Shown one piece after another: positions 18,045 through 25,984 of a stretch of 64,000 nucleotides of DNA. The stretch is taken from the NCBI RefSeq assembly GCF_014203045.1, contig NZ_JACHIF010000007.1:186001-250000 (forward strand), read 5' to 3'. The DNA is from Prosthecobacter dejongeii. GTDB lineage: Bacteria; Verrucomicrobiota; Verrucomicrobiia; Verrucomicrobiales; Verrucomicrobiaceae. Under the pieces are notes generated by a model. It saw only the letters and a program-made list of their open reading frames with translations. It had not been told where the DNA came from and did no database searches. Position numbers and translations under genes: made by a program. The first letter of the stretch is position 1; every line of letters begins with the position of its first letter.

Positions 18045-19067
18045 ATGGCTGCTTCCAGACCTCCCAGTCTCCCTTTTCCCCATTCCTCCAACCTCAAGAT
18101 TAACCCTGGCCGCATTCTCATGGGCGTTTTGGCTCTGCTTGTGGGCATTGGTATGCTGTCCAGCTTTTATCAGGTGCCTGCTAACTCGGTGGGGGTGGTG
18201 CAGCGTTTTGGTAAGTATTTGGACACCACTCAACCTGGCCTCAACTTCAAACTTCCTTTTGGGCTGGATCAAGTTACCCAGGTGGAAATTCGCCGTCAGC
18301 TCAAACTCGAGTTCGGTTACGGCACGTCTGGGGCGACCAATGCCTACCAGTTCAATGAGGACTACACCGAGATGGAAAAGGAGAAGAACATGGTCACTGG
18401 AGACCTAAATGCGGCTGTCGTCGAATGGGTGGTACAATTTCACATCGAAGATGCACGTGACTACGTCTTCAATTTCCTTGAGCCTCAGGCTACCCTCCGA
18501 GATATGTCAGAGGCAGTCATGCGTGAAATCATCGGTGATCGTTCCATTGACGAAGTTCTCACTGTTGGCCGGCAAGAAATTGAGGTTAAAGCTTTGGAAA
18601 GATTGCAACTGATCGTCCATGCATTGGAGATGGGGATTCGCATTGACCAGATCCAGCTTGGCAATGTCAATCCGCCTGCTGAGGTCAAGGACAGCTTTGA
18701 TGAAGTGAACCGAGCGCAGCAGCAGAAGGAATCCTCCATCAACCAAGCGAACGGCGAGTATAATCGCGTCATTCCTGAAGCCCGAGGCTTGGCCGAGCAG
18801 AGCATCAGCCAAGCTGAGGGTTACGCGACACAGCGAGTGAATGAAGCCGAAGGTGACGCCTCCCGATTTACAGCCCTTTTAACCGAGTACCAAAAAGCGC
18901 CCGAGGTCACCAAAAAACGCATTTACTTGGAAACCTTGAGTGAAGTGCTGCCAACGATCCCTGGTAAAATCATTGTGGATGATCGTGTGCCGCAGTTTCT
19001 CCCTCTCATGCACTTGCAGCAAAATCAGCCCGCGTCTGCACCAAACCCCGTTCGCTCTTCCCGATGA
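18045..19067 (+). CDS. hflK: HflK, band-7 protein of the FtsH-regulating complex
   Basis: HflK pairs with HflC to form a large membrane cage around the FtsH protease and modulates its turnover of membrane proteins. The product has 340 residues: a short Pro-rich cytoplasmic start, one membrane helix at about 25-43, then the SPFH/band-7 domain (VPANSVGVVQRFGKYLDTTQ). A long Glu/Gln/Ala-rich helix follows (about 225-285, including QQQKESSINQANGEYNRV). The last codons overlap the hflC start by four bases (ATGA), a tight operon. Confidence 0.93.
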   Translation: MAASRPPSLPFPHSSNLKINPGRILMGVLALLVGIGMLSSFYQVPANSVGVVQRFGKYLDTTQPGLNFKLPFGLDQVTQVEIRRQLKLEFGYGTSGATNAYQFNEDYTEMEKEKNMVTGDLNAAVVEWVVQFHIEDARDYVFNFLEPQATLRDMSEAVMREIIGDRSIDEVLTVGRQEIEVKALERLQLIVHALEMGIRIDQIQLGNVNPPAEVKDSFDEVNRAQQQKESSINQANGEYNRVIPEARGLAEQSISQAEGYATQRVNEAEGDASRFTALLTEYQKAPEVTKKRIYLETLSEVLPTIPGKIIVDDRVPQFLPLMHLQQNQPASAPNPVRSSR

Positions 19068-20119
19068 AACCTGCTTTTTCTCTTCTCGCCCTCATCGCCC
19101 TTTTTGCATCTTACGTTCTGGGCACGGCTAGTTTCTACACGGTCAGTGAGACGGAACAGGTCATCATCACTCAATTCGGCAAGCCCGTAGGTGAAACCGT
19201 TACTGAGGCTGGACTGCATGTGAAGATGCCTTTCATCCAGAAGGTAAATCGTTTTGAAAAGCGCATTGTGGAATGGGATGGCCCACCCGCCAATATGCCC
19301 ACCAAGGATAAAGTGTACATCGTGGTCGATAACTTTGCCCGTTGGCGTATCACGAATCCGCGCCTTTTTTTTGAAAACCTGCGTGATGAACGTGGTGCCC
19401 AGTCTCGCCTTACAGACATCTTGGGAAGTGAAACCCGCAATGTGATTGCAAAGCATGATTTCATCGAAGCTGTGCGTTCCACGAAAGACCGCAAAGTGGC
19501 CCGAGATGCGAATGTGGGCACCTCCATCGCGGATGCACGGATTGGCAACTTGCCTCCGATCGCCAAAGGTAGGTCAGAACTGGAAAAAGAAATTTTTGCG
19601 AATGCTTCTCCTAAAATGGCAGGCTTTGGCATTGAGTTGATGGATCTCCGTTTCAAACGCATTAACTACAACGAATCGGTGAGTCAGACCATTTACCAAC
19701 GCATGGTTAGTGAGCGAACACAGATCGCTGAGCGATTCAAATCCGAAGGAGCAGGGGAGGCCGCTAAGATTCTGGGCCAGCGTGAAAGAGACCTGAAGCT
19801 GATTCAGTCAGAGGCTTACCGAAAAGTGCAGGAAGTGGAAGGTGCGGCGGACGCGAAAGCCACGGAGATCTATGCCAAAGCTTACGATGCCACGCCTCAA
19901 TCACGGGAACTTTTCGAGTTTCTTAAAACCATGGAAGCTTACAAGAAGGTGCTGACGCCTGATACAAGTCTGGTTCTGAGCACGGACAGTGACTTTCTAC
20001 GTTATCTTAAATCACCAGAGAAACCTGTGCCGAGTCCCAGTAAATTGATGCCTGCTTCGGCGAGTGACGATCCTTTGAAAAATCTGCCGACGCTTTTAGA
20101 CGTCGCTAACCCCCAATAA
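19064..20119 (+). CDS. hflC: HflC, band-7 partner of HflK
   Basis: The product has 351 residues. An N-terminal membrane helix (about 4-22) leads into the band-7 domain (VSETEQVIITQFGKPVGETV). It contains the HflC-typical VRSTKDRKV segment and the conserved tail region ARAYDATPQSRELFEFLKTME-like sequence (here KAYDATPQSRELFEF) that forms the cap of the cage. The start overlaps the hflK stop by four bases. The AddB-like gene begins seven bases after the stop, so it may be read through from this operon although its function is unrelated. Confidence 0.93.
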   Translation: MKPAFSLLALIALFASYVLGTASFYTVSETEQVIITQFGKPVGETVTEAGLHVKMPFIQKVNRFEKRIVEWDGPPANMPTKDKVYIVVDNFARWRITNPRLFFENLRDERGAQSRLTDILGSETRNVIAKHDFIEAVRSTKDRKVARDANVGTSIADARIGNLPPIAKGRSELEKEIFANASPKMAGFGIELMDLRFKRINYNESVSQTIYQRMVSERTQIAERFKSEGAGEAAKILGQRERDLKLIQSEAYRKVQEVEGAADAKATEIYAKAYDATPQSRELFEFLKTMEAYKKVLTPDTSLVLSTDSDFLRYLKSPEKPVPSPSKLMPASASDDPLKNLPTLLDVANPQ

Positions 20120-20125
20120 AAAGTC

Positions 20126-22972
20126 ATGGCGATTCTGATACGCCATTTTTGGGGCTGGGAGGCCCCCGTCTTGGATAAAGCTGTGAGTTATCTCATGCGT
20201 GAACGCACGGGAGATACGGCGCTGGATCTGGCAGATACACTATTGATCGTGCCCACTTCAGAGGCGGGTCGTAGGATCAAGGAAGCGCTGGCACGTGCAA
20301 ATCAGCCTGGGGCCTTAGTTCCCTGGGTATGGACAGCGGAGCAGGCGTTGTTGCCGGTGGCTGCTAGAAAATGGGCGGCCTCCCCACTTCAGTCTCAGAT
20401 GGCATGGCAGAAGGCTGTCAAAAAGGTGGACCTAGCCCAGCTCAAGTCCTTGTTCCCGGTCCTGCCAGAAGATCTCGGCTGGAGATGGCAGTCAGAAATG
20501 GCGCGATTGCTTTCTGAACTCAATACTTTGTTAGGTGCAGGAGGGCAGACATTTGCGACCGTCGGCCAGCGGGTGAATCAAGATAGCTCACGCTGGGATG
20601 ACTTGGCAGTGATCGAAGCATTATACCACCAGGAGCTTGCAGAGGTGGGCTTGGTGGATGCGCAGTCTCTGAAGTCGAATGGGGCTGAGAAACCCCAGTT
20701 ACCTGAGGGAGTGCAACGTGTGGTGGTTTTGGCCTCACCAGATCTGCTGCCTCTCTTCGGGCGTTGGGTGCAGGCCTGTGAGGTGCCTGTGACGGTGGCG
20801 GTACAGGCTCCAGAAGAACTTGCACACACTTTCGATGAGATTGGTCGTCCGCTGCCTTCTTTTTGGGGAGAGGATGCTAACGTGACGGTGCCCCTGTCTC
20901 ACGATCAAGTGCATCTCCATCACGATGCCTCTGCGCAAGCGGCTCAAACGATCCGACTGTTAGCAGATCTCGCGCCTCAGGGTAGGGTGGCTGTTGGAGT
21001 GGGAGATTCAGAAGTAGGGGCGGTTTTACAGGAAAAACTTTCGCTGGAAGGAGTCCGTGTCTTTGAGCCTGGGGGAGCGGCACCTACCGAAGTAGGGCTT
21101 TGGCATGTGTTGGCACAAATGCTGACACTCGTGAGTTCTCGCTCATGGAAATCCTTTGCGACTCTGCTGCGGGTGCCCGAGGTCAGAAGTGCCTGGATGG
21201 GGAAAAAGGCGGAAGGGATGAAGTTGCTCAGGGAGGCCGACGACTTTGCTTTGATGCACATGCCTGTCACCTTGGATCATGCGGCAGAACTCGGGAAGCT
21301 GTGGCCAGACGAAATTCAGTTGCTGAAACCTGTGATGGACGCAGCGCTTGCTCTAGTGGCGGAGTTTCGAGATTCACCTTTGCCTCAGGCGGCACGCGCG
21401 TTGCTCATCCTACTTTATGGTGATCGAGATTTCGTTCCTGATGCTCCTCAGGATCAACTCACCACGTCATTGGCAGATGCTTGGTTAGGCTGTTGCCGTG
21501 AGATTGAGTCGGAAATCGCTCGTTTTGGGTTAACTCCAAACCCGGAAGAGGCCCTGGCGCTTTCCTTGGAGGCTTTGTCGCGGGCTTCACTTTCTGAGCC
21601 TCGTGGCGAGATTGATTTGGTCTTGCAAGGATGGCTCGAATTACTCTGGGAACCTTCACCAAATCTCGTGATCGCTGGCGTGAATGAAGAGCATGTTCCT
21701 GGCATTCTCATCGCGCATCCTTTTCTGCCAGATCGTGTGCGGCAGCAGCTAGGGCTCCCTTGCCAGGCGACTCGATTTGCCCGTGATGCTTACACGCTAG
21801 CTGCTTTGACGGAACAAAGAGTCTCTGGAGGGAACTTGCATGTGATGTGTGGTCAATGGAGCGAGCGGGGCGATGCCCTGCGGCCCTCCAGACTGCTCTT
21901 TCTCTGTGACGATGCCATTCTGCCTCAGCGTGTGACGCATCTTTTCCCCAAGGAAGAATCTGTCGGAACGGAAGCGCAAGAGCCTGTCCGAACATTGGCC
22001 TGGAAATTGACTCCTAAAGTGATGCGATCGAAGGTTGAGACGATTTCCCCCTCTCGCCTCCGATCCTACCTAGAGTGCCCGTTTCGCGATTATTTGAGCC
22101 ATGAGTTACGTATGGAAGAGACGGAAGTGGGCAAACGAGAACTGGCTCCCAATGAGTTTGGTACTTTAGCCCACCATGCTTTTCAAAAACTTGCCGTGCA
22201 TGCTCAGATGAAACTGAGTGCAGATGCAGGTGCGCTGGCTGATTTCTTGATTGAAACAGCTGTGGAGCAGGCTCATCAGCTCTATGGTAAAAGACCAGCT
22301 CCTCTCATTCACCTCCAGTTAGAAAGTCTAAAGCAGCGTCTGAGGCATGCGGCGGAAACGGAGGCAGCGGAGCGTGCGGCAGGATGGATGATTTATGCTG
22401 CGGAGTGGGTGGCTAATCCTGAATCCCCCTTGATGATTGAAGGTGCCCGGTTGAGTTGCAAAGTAGATCGCATTGATCGTCATCAGCTGAGCGGCCATCT
22501 ACGTGTGATTGATTTCAAAACCGCTGACAAGGCATCTGATCCACTCGAGGCGCATGTGCGCAAACTGAATAGCCGTAGCCAAATTCTGGAAAGCGATGAA
22601 TGGAAGTGTTTTGAGTTGAGAGATGGGAGTCGCTACCAATGGAAAGATCTACAACTGCCGCTATATGCAGCGGTGCTTCAGCAGCAGGGATTACGCCCTG
22701 ACAGCGTAGGCTATTTCACCCTGCCTAAAAGTGTTCAGGAAACCAAGGTGCTGACTTGGAAAAACTTCAGTGAGGAGTGGGTGGATCATGCCTTGGCCTG
22801 TGCGGCAGAGATCGTGCGTCGCCTCCGCGACGGCTTGTTTTGGCCACCAGCAGCGAAAGCTTACAGTCGTTCATTCGATCCGCTCTTTTTGGGTGATATG
22901 ACGGGAAGCATCGCCTGGACTGGCCCAAGGCCACCTGAGTCTTTTTCATTAACCGAGGGGCAGAAGGACTGA
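20126..22972 (+). CDS. AddB-like protein with PD-(D/E)XK nuclease domain
   Basis: The product has 948 residues. The N-terminal part resembles the inactivated superfamily I helicase of AddB (LLIVPTSEAGRRIKEAL) and lacks a Walker A motif. The C-terminal part (about 640-930) is a RecB-type nuclease with SRLRSYLECPFRDYL, GTLAHHAFQKL, CKVDRID, VIDFKTADK (the D-x-K pair) and QLPLYAAVL (the QxxxY motif). The active site looks complete. The C-terminal cysteine cluster that, with the early Cys, holds a 4Fe-4S staple in AddB is absent: the matching region reads FWPPAAKAYSRSFDP. No addA-like helicase gene is adjacent. A role in double-strand break processing is the likely guess. Confidence 0.8.
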   Translation: MAILIRHFWGWEAPVLDKAVSYLMRERTGDTALDLADTLLIVPTSEAGRRIKEALARANQPGALVPWVWTAEQALLPVAARKWAASPLQSQMAWQKAVKKVDLAQLKSLFPVLPEDLGWRWQSEMARLLSELNTLLGAGGQTFATVGQRVNQDSSRWDDLAVIEALYHQELAEVGLVDAQSLKSNGAEKPQLPEGVQRVVVLASPDLLPLFGRWVQACEVPVTVAVQAPEELAHTFDEIGRPLPSFWGEDANVTVPLSHDQVHLHHDASAQAAQTIRLLADLAPQGRVAVGVGDSEVGAVLQEKLSLEGVRVFEPGGAAPTEVGLWHVLAQMLTLVSSRSWKSFATLLRVPEVRSAWMGKKAEGMKLLREADDFALMHMPVTLDHAAELGKLWPDEIQLLKPVMDAALALVAEFRDSPLPQAARALLILLYGDRDFVPDAPQDQLTTSLADAWLGCCREIESEIARFGLTPNPEEALALSLEALSRASLSEPRGEIDLVLQGWLELLWEPSPNLVIAGVNEEHVPGILIAHPFLPDRVRQQLGLPCQATRFARDAYTLAALTEQRVSGGNLHVMCGQWSERGDALRPSRLLFLCDDAILPQRVTHLFPKEESVGTEAQEPVRTLAWKLTPKVMRSKVETISPSRLRSYLECPFRDYLSHELRMEETEVGKRELAPNEFGTLAHHAFQKLAVHAQMKLSADAGALADFLIETAVEQAHQLYGKRPAPLIHLQLESLKQRLRHAAETEAAERAAGWMIYAAEWVANPESPLMIEGARLSCKVDRIDRHQLSGHLRVIDFKTADKASDPLEAHVRKLNSRSQILESDEWKCFELRDGSRYQWKDLQLPLYAAVLQQQGLRPDSVGYFTLPKSVQETKVLTWKNFSEEWVDHALACAAEIVRRLRDGLFWPPAAKAYSRSFDPLFLGDMTGSIAWTGPRPPESFSLTEGQKD

Positions 22973-23023
22973 CTTTATTTGAGTCTTGTCGGATTCTTTG
23001 ACTCAGCGGAAATTCAGCGCATC

Positions 23024-24067
23024 ATGAAGGTCTCCCCCGTGAAAAAGAAGGCTGCAAAATACCGAGGCTGCCTCAAGACGCTGCTGCTCCTGGCGCTGGC
23101 TGCTTGCGTCTTGCTATGGCTGGGAGGAGTGGCCTTTTTTAACTTAGATAGCAACGTTGTTGCTTTGACAATAAGAGATTCTAAAGAGCCTTTGTTAATT
23201 CAGAGTGGACGGGGAATGTGGAAAGCAGCTCCTCAAATCACGGCGGCTGAAATCAGTCAAAGCCTGATCGAGCGTCATGCAGAACTGGGCATGCGCTGGT
23301 GCACGCTCAAGGTGAGACGTGAAGGCGGTGTGCTGGCCAAAGTAGCGCACCAAATTCTAGGAGCGGAAATCCATGTCGTCACTTTTGCACCGGAGCATTT
23401 TGAATTCATGACCAGTTTTGAAACGCAGCCTAAGTTTGCAGGCACCACAGCAGCGCGGAGAATGGAGGCGGATAACCTGTGGTTTTCCATCACCGCAAAT
23501 TTTCGTGATCCGAAAGGCAAGCCTCTAGGGTGGGTCTGGCATGAAGGAGTGCAGGTGAATGGAGCTTTCCCTGAGTGGAGCGGCTGTTTTTTTGTCAAAG
23601 CTGGGCGTCCTTATTTCGGCCCTAAATCACTGCTGGATGATGTGCCGGGCCCTGTGGAGGAAGGAACTCAGGGATACCCTTCGGTGATGAAAAACCACAC
23701 CACGTTCTCTTACGTTTCTATGAAGCCAGATCAGTTTTTTGATGGATCTAAGATCAGCTACCGGTCCCTGGCTGGCATGAAAAAGGATGGCTCCATTATT
23801 TTCATCGTTTCTGGGGATGGGGGAGTGATGAATGTGGCTGAAGTGACGGAGATTGCACGAAAGCTAGAAGTGCAGCACGCAACCCTTTTGGATGGCGGCA
23901 GGGCATTGCAGTATAGCATCCGCACAGAGGATGGTCCCTGGCACTTTGCAGCGCTCAATACGCTGCTAAACATCAAGCATCGGTGGTTTGAACGGCAGCT
24001 TTCCCCGGTCTTCATTGGAGCGCGTCGCCGTGCCCCCAATATTATTCGGGTACCCTTGGCTCCTTGA
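23024..24067 (+). CDS. Membrane-anchored phosphodiester glycosidase (NAGPA-like)
   Basis: The product has 347 residues from the ATG at 23024; a TTG 15 codons upstream is less likely. A basic start and one helix (about 16-38) anchor an extracytoplasmic domain. Its C-terminal part carries the phosphodiester glycosidase (NAGPA/exopolysaccharide) signature: IIFIVSGDGGVMNVAEVTEIA followed by ATLLDGGRALQY, where canonical members have NLDGGGS. Homologues cleave or process phosphodiester-linked sugars in surface polymers. The neighbouring glycosyltransferase fits a role in surface glycan metabolism, but this is inferred. Confidence 0.65.
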   Translation: MKVSPVKKKAAKYRGCLKTLLLLALAACVLLWLGGVAFFNLDSNVVALTIRDSKEPLLIQSGRGMWKAAPQITAAEISQSLIERHAELGMRWCTLKVRREGGVLAKVAHQILGAEIHVVTFAPEHFEFMTSFETQPKFAGTTAARRMEADNLWFSITANFRDPKGKPLGWVWHEGVQVNGAFPEWSGCFFVKAGRPYFGPKSLLDDVPGPVEEGTQGYPSVMKNHTTFSYVSMKPDQFFDGSKISYRSLAGMKKDGSIIFIVSGDGGVMNVAEVTEIARKLEVQHATLLDGGRALQYSIRTEDGPWHFAALNTLLNIKHRWFERQLSPVFIGARRRAPNIIRVPLAP

Positions 24068-24114
24068 CCCGTCATGAAAATCTCCACTTGCCACGTTAAG
24101 TCTGCGCGGGATGG

Positions 24115-24831
24115 ATGAGGGCTGCACGCACCATGCCTTCGTCACCCGCTATTTCTGTCGTCGTTCCTTTATACAATGAGGAGGACAACGTTGTCGAACT
24201 CCAGACTCAAATCGCCTCCGCTCTTGCGGGGATGGATTACGAATTGGTGCTGGTAGATGATGGAAGCACCGATGCAACGGTACAACGAGTGCACCGAAAC
24301 GAACGGGTGAGATTACTGGAATTTGCCAAAAATGCCGGCCAAAGCGCGGCTATGCATGCAGGTATTCATCAATCTTATGGAGATGTCATCGTGACGCTAG
24401 ACGGCGATTTGCAGAATGATCCTTCGGATATTCCGGCGATGATCGCCAAACTCCACACGGGTTTTGACTTGGTGTGTGGATACCGAGCCAAACGCAAAGA
24501 CACTCCTTTCAAGCGCCTGCAAAGTCGGATTGCAAATGGGGTTCGTTCACGCTTCATCGGCGATCACGTCCGTGACACAGGCTGCACGCTGAAGGTTATG
24601 CGCAAGGAGTGCCGTGAAGCTCTGTTACTGTTCAATGGCATGCACCGCTTCATCCCGGCGCTCATCCGTAACATGGACTTTCGCGTGACTGAAATGCCAG
24701 TAAATCATCGCCCCCGTGTGCATGGCGTCAGCAAATATGGATTTGGTAATCGGGCCTGGAGAGCCACCTGTGATATGTTTGGCGTGCGCTGGCTGAATAG
24801 CCGCCGCACTCGCTACCAGATCAAAAGCTGA
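24115..24831 (+). CDS. Family 2 glycosyltransferase, dolichol-phosphate mannosyltransferase type
   Basis: The product has 238 residues. It is a GT-A fold enzyme with the N-terminal nucleotide-sugar motif ISVVVPLYNEEDNV, VLVDDGSTDAT and the metal-binding VTLDGDLQNDP near residue 93. The C-terminal part has the family's HRPRVHGVSKYG. It lacks C-terminal membrane helices, as in the single-domain DPM1-like group, which transfers a sugar to undecaprenyl or dolichyl phosphate. Either the ATG used or the one six codons later may be the start. The GT39-like membrane protein at 55911 would be a suitable consumer of a lipid-linked sugar, but there is no direct link. Confidence 0.85.
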   Translation: MRAARTMPSSPAISVVVPLYNEEDNVVELQTQIASALAGMDYELVLVDDGSTDATVQRVHRNERVRLLEFAKNAGQSAAMHAGIHQSYGDVIVTLDGDLQNDPSDIPAMIAKLHTGFDLVCGYRAKRKDTPFKRLQSRIANGVRSRFIGDHVRDTGCTLKVMRKECREALLLFNGMHRFIPALIRNMDFRVTEMPVNHRPRVHGVSKYGFGNRAWRATCDMFGVRWLNSRRTRYQIKS

Positions 24832-24883
24832 GGCTTGGGCTTAGACGATAACTTTTTCTTTCTCGCTTTCCATCTTGACCAAC

Positions 24884-25882
24884 ATGGTCCGCCTCTTGCA
24901 TTCTCCAGCCTCTTCAGATCCCTTCGCTGGAATGAACCTGCGCGAACAACTTCGACACATCCTCCCGGACATCTTACCTGATGATCCCGAGGAGGCTATT
25001 AAAGGCACTGAGCTCATCCGCTTGGTGCGACTGCGCTTAGGCGATGATTACAGCGATGCCACGCTGCGTTATCATTTTTCCATTCTAAGCTATGATTCGA
25101 CCTCGCCCATTGCGAAGGTGGATCAAGGGCAGGGGTACTATCAGCGCCTGAGTAAACCTGCACAGGCTCATGGCACGGGACGTTTATTGTTTGGCGGGGA
25201 AATCGAGGGAGATTCAGTGCAATCTCGTTTTCAGCGTTTGCTGGCCATTTACGAGCGGCTTTGCCTTTTGCGCTCTCATTATCCTTTCCGCCTGAATGGT
25301 CGCGCTAGTACACCGCTGGATGAACGCGGGCTGTGGGACATCCCGGACCTCGTGACTGCCGAGTGGGATCTGGAAACGGGGGCTGATGAAGTGACCCGAT
25401 TTGATTCAGGCATGCTGGATCTGCGTCGTCACTTGGGAGGGCCAGAAGTAGGGCTAAGTGGTGTTCAACTCAAAATGGGGCTGACCCTGGACAATTATAC
25501 GGCTCAATTCTTCCAAGCTCTGAGTGCGACTCGCTGGACCCTACAGAGTGAATTGGTGATTGCCGAGCCTCTCAATGACGAAGCGCTGGTGGATGCACTA
25601 CGCAGTCTAGGAAACCAGTTTGGCGTCGGCATAAGCACCTTGGGGATCAATGGCAGCCAACTGGATGAACTCCCTACTGCAAGTGATCTGCGCACCATGA
25701 GTGCGGCTGAGTTTGAAATTGTGCAGGGAAAACTGCGCATTCAGAAAATCACCGTAGCGGCACCTCGCCAGCGGATTGACTGGCAGTCCCTCTCGGCTTT
25801 GAAGAAAAAGCACGAGGCTGTGGATGAATTGGTTCGCTGGCTCAGTGAGTGTCTGAACCGCCGTCAGCCGGAGTGGAAGTGA
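24884..25882 (+). CDS. HTH plus nuclease-like protein (COG2958-like)
   Basis: The product has 332 residues; the ATG at 24884 is preferred to a TTG three codons upstream. Residues about 18-90 look like a winged helix (GTELIRLVRLRLGDDYSDAT then a basic turn and GQGYYQR). The remainder resembles COG2958/HrgA-type proteins: an LWDIPDLVTAEWD segment that could be the acidic part of a PD-(D/E)XK site, and a later FFQALSATRWTLQSELVIAE plus FGVGISTLG. COG2958 members occur near restriction systems but also alone. No methylase or other restriction gene is nearby. Function is uncertain; DNA binding or cleavage is plausible. Confidence 0.5.
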   Translation: MVRLLHSPASSDPFAGMNLREQLRHILPDILPDDPEEAIKGTELIRLVRLRLGDDYSDATLRYHFSILSYDSTSPIAKVDQGQGYYQRLSKPAQAHGTGRLLFGGEIEGDSVQSRFQRLLAIYERLCLLRSHYPFRLNGRASTPLDERGLWDIPDLVTAEWDLETGADEVTRFDSGMLDLRRHLGGPEVGLSGVQLKMGLTLDNYTAQFFQALSATRWTLQSELVIAEPLNDEALVDALRSLGNQFGVGISTLGINGSQLDELPTASDLRTMSAAEFEIVQGKLRIQKITVAAPRQRIDWQSLSALKKKHEAVDELVRWLSECLNRRQPEWK

Positions 25883-25984
25883 AGGCGGGCTCTGAGCCAG
25901 GAGTGCGTATGTCTGTGAATTGTCTGTGAGTCTCTGCGTTAAGCGACGTTTGTTCTGCTGGATCATCTTCACCAGGACACTTCC

